DNA of 19,610 nucleotides from CAXRBC01 sp041158045 (GCA_041158045.1 JBEBCD010000016.1:1-19610); one strand, 5' to 3'. Shown: positions 1 to 7,634, counted from the first letter of the stretch. Notes: generated from the letters alone by a model not told the origin. Numbers and translations are program-made.

Positions 1-114
1 GCGACGCTCGTGCGCCGGCCGACGCACGAGTGGTCGATGCGCGTGTTCTCGTTCTCGATCAGCTACGTGACGCTGCTCTTCGTGGCGCTCACGGTCGACG
101 TCCTCGTCGCCTGA
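1..114 (+). CDS. ctaB: Protoheme IX farnesyltransferase (heme O synthase), C-terminal fragment
   Basis: Only the last 37 codons are present; the gene begins before the window. The enzyme is a polytopic membrane prenyltransferase of the UbiA family that adds a farnesyl group to heme B to make heme O, the precursor of heme A for aa3/caa3 oxidases. The visible tail contains a charged loop (RRPTHEWSMRVF) followed by a final membrane helix (SISYVTLLFVALTVD) and ends in TGA at 112-114. A Met-Arg-x-Phe-x-x-Ser-x-x-Tyr pattern before the last helix is typical of the CtaB C-terminus. The call rests on this short match plus the position immediately upstream of a complete ctaCDEFG set. The N-terminal DxxxD motifs cannot be checked. 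Confidence 0.8.
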   Translation, partial: ATLVRRPTHEWSMRVFSFSISYVTLLFVALTVDVLVA

Positions 115-217
115 CCCGATCGCGCGCGGCGCGGTCCCCACGACCGCTCTCGTGCATTGGTGCATCACCGCGCGGCGCGACGCGACGTCGGACGGAGACG
201 GGGCGCAAATCCGTGCT

Positions 218-238
218 CCGATTAGCATCGGCGAGGTG
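218..238 (+). promoter_or_regulatory. Promoter with palindromic -10 region, head of the oxidase trio
   Basis: A TANNNT box, TAGCAT, lies at 223-228 and is followed by 7 bases and then GTG at 236. This geometry is expected for a leaderless transcript. The box sits inside a perfect inverted repeat, CCGAT-TAGC-ATCGG (218-231), which could be an operator. No convincing -35 element is visible. The 121-base gap after ctaB (115-235) otherwise holds nothing I can assign. Confidence 0.5.
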
Positions 239-1669
239 ACGATGGCCCTCGATGCGCGTTCGGGCGCGGCCCCGTCGGCGGTCGCCGCGCCCTTCGTGAC
301 CGTCGACCACGCCGGGATCGCGCGCCTCGTCCACGCGGTCGCCGCCCTCTGGGCGCTCGCCGCCGCGGTGCTCGGCGTCCTCCTCGGCCTCGAGCGCTTC
401 GACGCCGGCACCGCGCTCGTCGACGCCGGCGCCCACGTCCAGCTCGTGGCGCTCGCTCGCGTCGCCCTCGTGTTCGGTCTGCTCGGCGGGATGCTCACGA
501 GCGCCGCGCTCGCCGCGGTGCCGGGCCAGGTGGGCGCCGCGGCGCTCGCCTTCCCCCGCGGCGCGAGCCTCGGCGCCTGGCTGTGGGTCGGCGGCAGCGT
601 GCTCGTCGCGTGGTCGATCGTCGCCAACGGCGGCCCCGGCGGCGGCGACGCCGCGATGGTCGAGCTGTACCTCATGGGCCTCGGCGTCATGACGCTCGGG
701 CTCCTCGCGGTGATGGTCGTGCTCGCCGCCACCGTGCTCGCGGGCCGGGCCCCCGGGCGCGCGCTCGCCGACGCCCCGGGCCTCGCGTGGGCGTCCCTCG
801 TCGCCGCCACCTCGCTCGTCGTCACGCTCGCGACGATGCTCGGCTCGCTCGTCTACGTCGGCGTCGACTTCGCCTACGAGCGGTCGGCGTTCGGCGGCGC
901 GGACGGCATCGGCGCCTGGCTCGGCTGGGCGACGAGCCAGCCGCACACGTTCCTCTTCGCACTGCCGTGCCTCGGCGTGCTCGTCGACGCGGTGGACCGC
1001 GCCACCGGGGGCGCCGTCGTCGGGCGCACGGTCGCGCAGGTCGGCACCGGCATCGCGGGCCTCGCGATGCTCGAGCCGGTCACGCAGTCGACGTTCCTCC
1101 TGCGCCCCGAGGGCGCGGGCCGCGACGTGATCGCGGGCGTCGTGCCCTGGCTGATCTTCTCCGGCCTCCCGCTGCTCGGCTGCCTCGCGGTGATCGGCGT
1201 CGCGCTGCGCTCCATGCAGGCCGCGCGGGCACGCCCGACGGGCGCGTTCGTCGCCGCGTTCCTCGCGGTCGGCATGGTCCTCACGGGCCTGCTCGGCAGT
1301 GCCGTCCAGCGCATCGACCTGCTCGGGCTCGGCGGCACCGTCTTCGAGGAGGGTGCGCTCCTCTACGTCGCGTACGGCGCGGTGCTCGCCTCGGTGGCGA
1401 TGCGCGCGCTGCTGCTCGGCGACGACGCCGCGCCGCGCACGCTGCGCCTCGCGGGGATCGGCTTCCTCGCGATCGTGCTCGCCGCCCTCCCGCTCTACGT
1501 GGCCGGCGTGCTCGACCAGCCGGGCGGTGCGCTCGGCGGCTTCGACGACGACGGCATCGTCGGGGTGCTCAACCTGGTGTCGGGCGCCGGTCACGCGCTC
1601 TTCGTGCTCTTCCTGCTCGGCGTCGGCGCCGCGTGGGGCGGCCGGATGGCCAAGGCGGCGGGCGCGTGA
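236..1669 (+). CDS. Ligand-less homologue of cytochrome c oxidase subunit I
   Basis: A 477-residue protein with about 12 predicted membrane helices. It aligns along its length with the true subunit I at 4689-6683: an N-terminal VDH (23-25), the loop VPxQxGAxxxAFPR (95-108), RAPG (171-174), and a near-equal distance from RAPG to the CuB-ligand segment (60 against 64 residues). Each metal ligand is changed. By my alignment the first heme a His is Ala74. The segment HPEVY of the real enzyme reads QPHTF (235-239). The CuB His pair is near Thr283-Gln284, and HFH is Ala374-Leu375-Leu376. The protein therefore cannot bind heme a, heme a3 or CuB in the usual way. It overlaps the next gene by 4 bases. 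I prefer the GTG at 236, placed 7 bases after a -10 box; ATG at 242 is the alternative. Automatic annotation may call this oxidase subunit I. The function is unknown. Confidence 0.85.
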   Translation: MTMALDARSGAAPSAVAAPFVTVDHAGIARLVHAVAALWALAAAVLGVLLGLERFDAGTALVDAGAHVQLVALARVALVFGLLGGMLTSAALAAVPGQVGAAALAFPRGASLGAWLWVGGSVLVAWSIVANGGPGGGDAAMVELYLMGLGVMTLGLLAVMVVLAATVLAGRAPGRALADAPGLAWASLVAATSLVVTLATMLGSLVYVGVDFAYERSAFGGADGIGAWLGWATSQPHTFLFALPCLGVLVDAVDRATGGAVVGRTVAQVGTGIAGLAMLEPVTQSTFLLRPEGAGRDVIAGVVPWLIFSGLPLLGCLAVIGVALRSMQAARARPTGAFVAAFLAVGMVLTGLLGSAVQRIDLLGLGGTVFEEGALLYVAYGAVLASVAMRALLLGDDAAPRTLRLAGIGFLAIVLAALPLYVAGVLDQPGGALGGFDDDGIVGVLNLVSGAGHALFVLFLLGVGAAWGGRMAKAAGA

Positions 1670-2277
1670 GCGTCGCGACCGCGCTGCCCGCCGGCGCGCC
1701 CGCCGTGCCGCGGCGCCACCTGCTCGCGCTCGCCGTCCTCGTCGCGGGCGCGTCCGCGATGGTGATGGGCTCGATGCTCGCGGTGTGGCTGCAGTTCCGC
1801 GCCAATGCCCCGCTGCGCGAGTCGACCTCCGGCCTGCGCATGATCCGCGACTGGCTGCCGGCCGACGTCGCGATCCCCGAGGTCGTGACCAACACGATGA
1901 TGATCACGTTCGTCCTGCTGTGCGTGATGGTGCAGTGGGCCGTCCACGCGGGCCGCCGCGGCGACTCGCGCCACGCGTCGCTCGCGCTCTCGGTGGCGCT
2001 GCTCGTGGAGGTCGCGATCATCAACGCGCAGTTCGCCGTCTGGAGCCAGATGGGCATCGGCGTGCGCGACGGCGCCTACATGACGATGTTCTACGCCGTC
2101 ACCGGCACGATGCTCGCCCTCGTCGTGCTCGGTACGTGCGCGACCCTCGCGACGCTCTTCCGCACCCTCGCGGGCCGCATCGGCGACCGCGGGCTCCTCG
2201 CCGCCCACGCGCTCCACTGGTACGCACTCGCCGCGATCTTCGCGACGATGTGGTTCGTCGTGTACGTGCAGAAGTAG
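1666..2277 (+). CDS. Degenerate homologue of cytochrome c oxidase subunit III
   Basis: A 203-residue protein, the same length as CtaE at 6676-7287, with five or so predicted membrane helices (about 17-42, 72-94, 104-126, 138-165, 178-201). Helix spacing and several segments follow CtaE: AQFAVW (121-126) against GQVYEF, MFYAVTG (141-147) against SFYTLTG, and a last helix HWYALAAIF (184-192) against YWHFVDIVW. The conserved Glu of CtaE (E119) is Val here. The two His of the GFHGVH motif are Met and Leu, and the His and Asp of YWHFVD are Tyr and Ala. The start GTG overlaps the TGA of the subunit I-like gene (GTGA), so the two are probably translated together. It is likely the partner of that protein. 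Function unknown. Confidence 0.75.
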   Translation: MSVATALPAGAPAVPRRHLLALAVLVAGASAMVMGSMLAVWLQFRANAPLRESTSGLRMIRDWLPADVAIPEVVTNTMMITFVLLCVMVQWAVHAGRRGDSRHASLALSVALLVEVAIINAQFAVWSQMGIGVRDGAYMTMFYAVTGTMLALVVLGTCATLATLFRTLAGRIGDRGLLAAHALHWYALAAIFATMWFVVYVQK

Positions 2278-2285
2278 GCGGCACC

Positions 2286-3401
2286 GTGGTCCGCACCGGC
2301 TCCCGCCACTTCCTCGGCCTCGCGGTCGTCACCGGAGCGGCCTTCCTCGTGCTGCTCTTCGCGCTCGAGCAGCTCGCGCTGGCGGGCGTCGCGCTCAGCA
2401 TGCTCGTCGCGGTCCTCGCGCTCTTCGCGTGGTTCTCCGTCCACTCGGGCGACGGCGACGTCTCGGCCTCCGAGGCCGCGGTGGCCGGACCCGGGGCGGG
2501 CGCCGCCCCCTGGCCCGCCGTCACCGCGGCGGGCGTCGTGCTCGTCGCGGTCGGCCTCGTCGTCGACGCGGTGCTCGTCATCGGCGGCATCGTCGTGATG
2601 CTGGCGAGCCTCGCAGAGTGGCTCGTGCTCGCCTGGAGCGAGCGCTCGTCGGCCGACCCGGGGTACAACCGCGATGCGCGCGGCCGCCTCCTGCATCCGA
2701 TCGAGTTCCCCGTCGCGGCCGCGCTCGGCCTCGGCGTCGTGATCTTCCTCTTCTCGCGCATCATGCTCGCGATCGACAAGGCCTCGGGTGCGCTGCTCTT
2801 CATCGTCTTCGGCACGCTGATCCTCGTGGCCGGCACGCTCTTCGCCGCGGGCGGCGGCGGTCGCCGCGTGGTGTCGGCCGCGATCGTCGGCGCGGGCGCG
2901 GTCGGCCTGCTCGCGGGAGGCGTCGCGGGCGGCACGTCGGGCCTGCGCGCGGACCTCGCCGAGGCGCGCGAGGAGGGGCACTACCTGCACCCCGAGTGCG
3001 GCCCCGAGCGCGCGAAGTACTTCGACAAGCACGCGGAGCGCACCGTCTCGCTGCGCGCGAGCGTCGCCGCGATCGTCGAGATGCGCGATGGCGCGCTCGT
3101 CGCGCGGCTCACGGGCCTCGAGGACCGGCCGCAGTCGACGCTCACGATCCCGCGGTCCAACCCGACGACGATCATCTTCCGCAACGAGGACGGCACCGAC
3201 CGGCGCCTGGTGGCCAACCTCGGCGTGAAGACCTTCGAGGACGGCAGCACCGAGCTCATCCAGGACTGCACGCAGCTCATCGAGCCGGGCGCGGAGCACG
3301 CGCTCACGCTCACGATCCCCAAGCCCGCGCCCGCCGACGCGCCGTACACGCTGACGGTCGCGGGCGTCGAGGGCCAGGCCATCACGCTGGTGGTGCCGTG
3401 A
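2286..3401 (+). CDS. Membrane protein with C-terminal cupredoxin-like domain lacking copper ligands
   Basis: A 371-residue protein. About six hydrophobic helices fill residues 8-50, 77-118, 138-188 and 195-218. The cytoplasmic-type loop around 111-142 (EWLVLAWSER ... HPIEFP) joins helices in a way reminiscent of the small subunit IV-like proteins of actinobacterial oxidases, which is a tentative resemblance. Residues 220-371 are soluble and end in a beta-rich domain (TIPRSNPTTIIFRNEDGTD, 287-305, to the C-terminus) that reads like a cupredoxin sandwich. The usual ligand His after the FRNED strand is absent and there is no C-x(n)-H-x(n)-M site. Two Cys (238, 328) could form a disulfide. It starts 8 bases after the subunit III-like stop and is followed by ctaC. 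I infer it completes a three-protein complex with the two preceding products. Confidence 0.65.
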   Translation: MVRTGSRHFLGLAVVTGAAFLVLLFALEQLALAGVALSMLVAVLALFAWFSVHSGDGDVSASEAAVAGPGAGAAPWPAVTAAGVVLVAVGLVVDAVLVIGGIVVMLASLAEWLVLAWSERSSADPGYNRDARGRLLHPIEFPVAAALGLGVVIFLFSRIMLAIDKASGALLFIVFGTLILVAGTLFAAGGGGRRVVSAAIVGAGAVGLLAGGVAGGTSGLRADLAEAREEGHYLHPECGPERAKYFDKHAERTVSLRASVAAIVEMRDGALVARLTGLEDRPQSTLTIPRSNPTTIIFRNEDGTDRRLVANLGVKTFEDGSTELIQDCTQLIEPGAEHALTLTIPKPAPADAPYTLTVAGVEGQAITLVVP

Positions 3402-3457
3402 GCCACGCCGGCCCCGTCGGAGCCCGCGAGGGCAGCGTCGGTAGCGTCCCGCGCGTG

Positions 3458-4666
3458 ATGCGCACCGTCCGCGCCCGTGCCCGCCGCGCCGCGACCGGCG
3501 GCCTCGTGCTCGCCGGCGCCGCCGCGCTCGCCGGATGCGCGACCGACGCGCCGCAGGACACCTGGCAGCCCAAGGGGCCGAACGCCAAGATCATCGACGA
3601 CCTGCAGAAGCCGGTGTTCGCCGTCGCCGGCATCGTCGGCGTCCTCGTGCTCGTCGCCGTCGGATGGGCGATCTGGCGCTACCGCGACCGCGGCCAGCCG
3701 ATCCCCGCCCAGACGCACGGCAACCCCGTGCTCGAGATCACCCTCACCGTGATCCCCGCGCTCATCCTCACGGTCATCGGCATCTTCACCTTCCGCACGG
3801 TGCTCGAGCTGGCCAAGACCGACGACACCGAGCTCGTCATCAACGTCACCGGCCAGCAGTGGTGGTGGGAGTACGACTACCCGGTGCAGGAGGAGTTCGG
3901 CATCACGCAGCCGATCATCACCTCCGGCCAGCTCGTGTTCCCCGCAGGCACCAAGGTGCTGCTGCGCGAGACGAGCCGCGACGTCATCCACTCGTACTGG
4001 ATCCCGGCGCTCAACGGCAAGCGCGACGCGGTGCCGGGTCGCGTCCACACGCTGCGCATCGAGGCCGACGAGCCGGGCATCTACGCGGGCCAGTGCACCG
4101 AGTTCTGCGGTCTGTCGCACGCCAACATGCGCATGGAGGCCGTCGCGCTGAGCGACGCCGACTTCGCCGCATGGGTGGCCAACCAGCAGGAGGCCTACGT
4201 CGCCCCGGCCGCCGGCACGCTCGCCAAGGCCGGCGAGGAGGTCTTCCTCAACCAGTGCGTCCGCTGCCACCAGGTCAACGGCCTGCTGCGCGCCGACGGC
4301 ACGCCCGCGATCGCCGCCCCCGACGAGAACGTCTGGTCGGGCGCCGCGCCCAACCTCACGCACCTCATGACGCGCAACACCTTCGCGGGCGCGATGTTCG
4401 ACCTGCTCACCCCCGCGTGCCGCGAGCGCGTGTGGGGCGCCTCGTCGGCCGACTTCGGCGAGCGCTACCTCGCCGGCGTGAGCGCCGACTGCCTCGACGA
4501 GAACGCGCTGCGCGCCTGGCTGCGCAACGCCCCGGCCGTGAAGCCCATGTACGCCAACCCGACCCAGCTGGCCGCCACGGGCGGCAAGTACCGCGGCATG
4601 CCGAACCTCGGGCTCTCCGAGGCCGACATCGACAAGCTCGTCGCGTACCTGCTGACCCGCCAGTAG
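3458..4666 (+). CDS. ctaC: caa3-type cytochrome c oxidase subunit II with fused cytochrome c
   Basis: This subunit takes electrons onto the CuA centre, with a tethered cytochrome c domain as the immediate donor. The 402-residue product has a lipoprotein signal peptide (Arg-rich start, lipobox LAGC, Cys27), two membrane helices (about 53-73 and 93-115), the aromatic patch QQWWWEYDYP (133-142), and the CuA ligands His178, Cys213, Glu215, Cys217, His221 and Met224. A C-terminal heme c domain follows, with CVRCH at 267-271 and a likely axial Met381 (GMPNLG). That domain carries an unusual insertion with Cys321 and Cys345. I chose ATG 3458 because it gives a standard signal peptide. A GTG at 3398, overlapping the previous stop, would add 20 residues and cannot be excluded. 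ctaD follows 22 bases downstream. Confidence 0.95.
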   Translation: MRTVRARARRAATGGLVLAGAAALAGCATDAPQDTWQPKGPNAKIIDDLQKPVFAVAGIVGVLVLVAVGWAIWRYRDRGQPIPAQTHGNPVLEITLTVIPALILTVIGIFTFRTVLELAKTDDTELVINVTGQQWWWEYDYPVQEEFGITQPIITSGQLVFPAGTKVLLRETSRDVIHSYWIPALNGKRDAVPGRVHTLRIEADEPGIYAGQCTEFCGLSHANMRMEAVALSDADFAAWVANQQEAYVAPAAGTLAKAGEEVFLNQCVRCHQVNGLLRADGTPAIAAPDENVWSGAAPNLTHLMTRNTFAGAMFDLLTPACRERVWGASSADFGERYLAGVSADCLDENALRAWLRNAPAVKPMYANPTQLAATGGKYRGMPNLGLSEADIDKLVAYLLTRQ

Positions 4667-4672
4667 GCCGCG

Positions 4673-4680
4673 AAGGAGGA
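4673..4680 (+). promoter_or_regulatory. Strong Shine-Dalgarno of ctaD
   Basis: AAGGAGGA lies 8 bases before the ATG at 4689. It is the clearest ribosome-binding site in the window and contrasts with the leaderless-looking starts of operon-head genes. It suggests high translation of the catalytic subunit. Confidence 0.8.
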
Positions 4681-4688
4681 CCCACCAC

Positions 4689-6683
4689 ATGGCGATCATC
4701 GAGCGTCCCCTCGGCGGGGCCCCCGCGCTCCCCGGCGGCGCGTCGTTGCCGACGCCCGCGGGCACCTACGGCGTGCTGCGCCGCCCCGTCACGACCACCG
4801 GCTGGAAGAGCTGGGTCTTCACGGTGGACCACAAGAAGCTCGGGATCATGTACGGCGTCACCGCGATGTTCTTCTTCATCGTCGGCGGCGTCGAGGCGCT
4901 CCTCATCCGCCTGCAGCTCGCGGCCCCGGACGGCAAGGTCCTCAACGCCGACCTCTACAACCAGATGTTCACCATGCACGCCACGACGATGGTGTTCCTC
5001 TTCGTGATGCCGATGGCGGCGGCGTTCGCCAACTACTTCGTCCCGCTCCAGATCGGCGCCCGTGACGTCGCCTTCCCCCGCATCAACGCCTTCGGCTTCT
5101 GGTGCCTGCTCCTCGGCGGCATCTTCCTCAACGCCGCGTGGTTCCTCGGCGGCGCGGCGGACGGCGGCTGGTTCATGTACGCGCCCAACTCGGGGCCGAT
5201 CTTCTCGCCCAGCCACGGTGTCGACTTCTGGGCGCTCGGCCTCCAGATCACGGGCATCGCGTCGCTCACGGGCGCGGTCAACCTCATCGTGACGGTGCTC
5301 AACATGCGGGCGCCCGGCATGTCGCTGCTGAAGATGCCGATCTTCACCTGGATGATCTTCGTCGTGCAGTTCCTCCTCGTGTTCGCGATGCCGGTCATCA
5401 CCGTCGCGCTCTTCCTGCTCATGTTCCAGCGCAACTTCGGCGCCACGTTCTTCGACGTCGCGGCCGGTGCGGACCCGCTGCTCTGGCAGCACCTCTTCTG
5501 GATCTTCGGGCACCCCGAGGTGTACATCCTCATCCTCCCGTCGTTCGGCATCATCTCCGAGGTCCTCCCGGTCTTCAGCCGCAAGCCGCTGTTCGGGTAC
5601 CCGTTCGTCGTCTTCTCGGGTGCCGCCATCGGCTTCGTCGGCTGGGGCGTGTGGGCGCACCACATGTTCGCCTCCGGTCTCGGGCCGGTGTCGGTCGCGG
5701 TGTTCTCCGTCGCGACGATGGCGATCGCCGTCCCGACGGGCGTCAAGATCATCAACTGGACCCTCACGATGTGGGGCGGCAAGCTCGTCTTCTCGACCGC
5801 GATGAAGTTCGCGATCGGCCTCATCGTGCTCTTCACGATCGGCGGCCTCTCGGGCGTGACGCACTCGGTCGCGCCGTCCGACACGCAGCAGACGGACACC
5901 TACTACATCGTCGCGCACTTCCACTACGTGCTCTTCGGCGGCGCGATCTTCGGGCTCTTCTCCGGCTTCTACTACTGGTGGCCGAAGGTATTCGGCAAGC
6001 TCCTCGACGAGCGCCTCGGCTCGTGGAACTTCTGGCTGATGGTCATCGGCATGAACATGACGTTCGGCCCGATGCACATCCTCGGCCTCCAGGGCCAGCC
6101 GCGCCGCATGTACGTCTGGACCGATGCGCGCGCGGGCGAGGGCGTCTTCAACTTCGCCTTCTGGAACATGGTGGCGTCGATCGGCTCGTTCATCCTCGCC
6201 GTCGGCGTGCTGTGCTTCCTCGTCAACGTCTGGATCACGTCGCGCCGCCCCGGCCGCGCGCCGCTGGACCCGTGGAACGCGCGCAGCCTCGAGTGGATGA
6301 CGTCCAACCCGCCGAAGGAGCACAACTTCGACGCGATCCCGACGGTCTCGCACCTCGACGAGTTCTTCCACCGCAAGTACGAGGAGGACCCGGCGACGCA
6401 CACGATGCGCCAGGTCGCGACCGCCGAGCAGGTGCTCGCCGACCTCGAGTCGCGCGCCGACGCGCACATCCACATGCCGTCGCCCTCGTACTGGCCGGTC
6501 GTCGTGGCGCTCGCGCTCCCGATCATCGCGACCGGCCTCATCTACTCGCACCTCGTCGCGGTCGCGGGCGGTGTCGTGCTGTTGCTCGGCATCTACGGCT
6601 GGGCGCTCGAGCCGGGCACGGCGCCCGACTCCGACATGGATCCGCCCGCGGCGGGCGGCGTGCCGGCGGTGAGCCATGGCTGA
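4689..6683 (+). CDS. ctaD: Cytochrome c oxidase subunit I (caa3 type)
   Basis: This is the catalytic subunit reducing O2 to water with proton pumping. It has 664 residues and every expected ligand: His97 and His412 for heme a, His410 for heme a3, and His275, His324 and His325 for CuB. Tyr279 can form the His-Tyr cross-link, Glu277 in HPEVY ends the D-channel, and Lys353 (PTGVK) marks the K-channel. The stretch after the CuB His pair (GLGPVSVAVFSVATMAIAVP) resembles Bacillus CtaD rather than the mycobacterial aa3 enzyme. After the 12-helix core a soluble linker (about 520-600) leads to two further helices near the C-terminus (about 602-645), as in Bacillus caa3 enzymes. It overlaps ctaE by 8 bases. 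It is the reference against which the degenerate homologue at 236-1669 can be aligned. Confidence 0.97.
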   Translation: MAIIERPLGGAPALPGGASLPTPAGTYGVLRRPVTTTGWKSWVFTVDHKKLGIMYGVTAMFFFIVGGVEALLIRLQLAAPDGKVLNADLYNQMFTMHATTMVFLFVMPMAAAFANYFVPLQIGARDVAFPRINAFGFWCLLLGGIFLNAAWFLGGAADGGWFMYAPNSGPIFSPSHGVDFWALGLQITGIASLTGAVNLIVTVLNMRAPGMSLLKMPIFTWMIFVVQFLLVFAMPVITVALFLLMFQRNFGATFFDVAAGADPLLWQHLFWIFGHPEVYILILPSFGIISEVLPVFSRKPLFGYPFVVFSGAAIGFVGWGVWAHHMFASGLGPVSVAVFSVATMAIAVPTGVKIINWTLTMWGGKLVFSTAMKFAIGLIVLFTIGGLSGVTHSVAPSDTQQTDTYYIVAHFHYVLFGGAIFGLFSGFYYWWPKVFGKLLDERLGSWNFWLMVIGMNMTFGPMHILGLQGQPRRMYVWTDARAGEGVFNFAFWNMVASIGSFILAVGVLCFLVNVWITSRRPGRAPLDPWNARSLEWMTSNPPKEHNFDAIPTVSHLDEFFHRKYEEDPATHTMRQVATAEQVLADLESRADAHIHMPSPSYWPVVVALALPIIATGLIYSHLVAVAGGVVLLLGIYGWALEPGTAPDSDMDPPAAGGVPAVSHG

Positions 6684-7287
6684 CGCGGCGCTCCACGGCG
6701 CGGCGCACGGCGCCGGTCACCCCCCGACGTCGACGGGGCTCTCCAACGTCAAGCTCGGGATGTGGGTCTTCCTCGGCTCCGAGTGCCTCCTCTTCGGCGG
6801 CCTCATCTCGACGTACATGCTCTACCGCGGCCGCGTCGGCCAGGGCCCGACGCCCGCGCAGATCTTCGACATCCCGTTCACCTCGGTCAGCAGCTTCGTG
6901 CTGCTGATGAGCTCGCTCACGATGGTGCTCGCGGTGAGCGCGGCCAACGCCCGCGACGATCGCCGGACCAACCTCTGGCTCACCGTCACCGCGCTCCTCG
7001 GCGCGACGTTCGTCGGCGGCCAGGTGTACGAGTTCACGGCGTTCTACCACGAGGGCCTGGGCTTCGGCACCAGCCTCTTCGCGTCGAGCTTCTACACGCT
7101 CACCGGATTCCACGGCGTGCACGTGACCGTCGGGATCATCATGCTGATGTCGCTCGTCGGCATCTTCCGCCGCCGCGGCGTGCCGGGCTCCAAGGCCGAG
7201 ACCGTCGAGATGATCGGCCTCTACTGGCACTTCGTCGACATCGTGTGGATCATCATCTTCACCCTCATCTACCTGATCCCGGTCTGA
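6676..7287 (+). CDS. ctaE: Cytochrome c oxidase subunit III
   Basis: A 203-residue integral membrane subunit that stabilises subunit I and supports proton uptake. Five membrane helices follow a short His/Ala-rich N-terminus, which matches the five-helix bacterial caa3 form. Family features are present: LGMWVFLGSE (27-36), GGQVYEF with the conserved Glu119, TGFHGVHV (143-150) and YWHFVDIVW (183-191). It starts inside the end of ctaD (8-base overlap, ATG at 6676), which implies translational coupling, and is followed by ctaF after 7 bases. Confidence 0.95.
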   Translation: MADAALHGAAHGAGHPPTSTGLSNVKLGMWVFLGSECLLFGGLISTYMLYRGRVGQGPTPAQIFDIPFTSVSSFVLLMSSLTMVLAVSAANARDDRRTNLWLTVTALLGATFVGGQVYEFTAFYHEGLGFGTSLFASSFYTLTGFHGVHVTVGIIMLMSLVGIFRRRGVPGSKAETVEMIGLYWHFVDIVWIIIFTLIYLIPV

Positions 7288-7294
7288 CCCCGCC

Positions 7295-7609
7295 ATGACG
7301 ACCCACGTGCAGGAGCCCGCCGGCGAGACCCACTCGCACGGCCTCACCAACGCCGGCTACGTCCGCGTCGCCGTCATCCTCGCGCTCATCACGGCGCTCG
7401 AGGTCTCCACGTACTACGTCGACTTCGGGCCGTTCTTCCTCCCGGCGCTCATCGTCATGATGGTCGTGAAGTTCGTGATGGTCGTGAGCTACTTCATGCA
7501 CCTGCGCTTCGACCACGGGCTCTTCAGCTTCCTCTTCTACTCGGGGCTGGTGCTCGCGATCGGCGTGTACGCGGCGTTCCTCGCGACGCTGCACTTCTTC
7601 CTGCGCTGA
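7295..7609 (+). CDS. ctaF: Cytochrome c oxidase subunit IV (prokaryotic COX4 family)
   Basis: A 104-residue protein with three membrane helices (about 22-42, 47-67, 77-101). The middle helix carries the family signature, a Lys (59) followed by VMVVSYFMHLRF ending the helix near residue 72. The His-rich N-terminus (THVQEP...THSHG) lies before the first helix. This small subunit packs against subunits I and III of caa3 oxidases. It sits 7 bases after ctaE and 25 bases before ctaG. Confidence 0.88.
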   Translation: MTTHVQEPAGETHSHGLTNAGYVRVAVILALITALEVSTYYVDFGPFFLPALIVMMVVKFVMVVSYFMHLRFDHGLFSFLFYSGLVLAIGVYAAFLATLHFFLR

Positions 7610-7634
7610 CCCCGCCCGCGCGCCGCCGCCCGGC

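Noticed and set aside
153..168. GTGCAT repeated twice with a TG spacer in the ctaB-trio gap
   Set aside because: It is short, has no second copy in the window and no clear position relative to a promoter. Too weak to call an operator.
152..235. Earlier in-frame start for the subunit I-like gene
   Set aside because: The extra residues lie upstream of and across the -10 box, are not membrane-like and have no match to CtaD, so GTG 236 or ATG 242 is better.
89..1594. Long open frame on the minus strand opposite the subunit I-like gene
   Set aside because: It is rich in Arg, Glu, Ala and His with no domain or helix pattern, as expected when G/C third positions of a real plus-strand gene are read in reverse.
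236..3401. The trio as decaying pseudogenes of a duplicated oxidase
   Set aside because: All three frames are full length with intact helices, overlapping or close starts and normal third-position G/C use. The changes are concentrated at metal and proton sites rather than scattered stops or frameshifts.
3398..3457. Upstream GTG start of ctaC overlapping the previous stop
   Set aside because: It would put about 20 mostly uncharged residues before a signal peptide that is already complete from ATG 3458. Not impossible because of the GTGA overlap, but less likely.
2981..6677. Long minus-strand open frames opposite ctaC and ctaD (2981-4765 and 4407-6677)
   Set aside because: The opposite strand encodes unmistakable oxidase subunits. 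The antisense products are charged, low-complexity and resemble nothing known.
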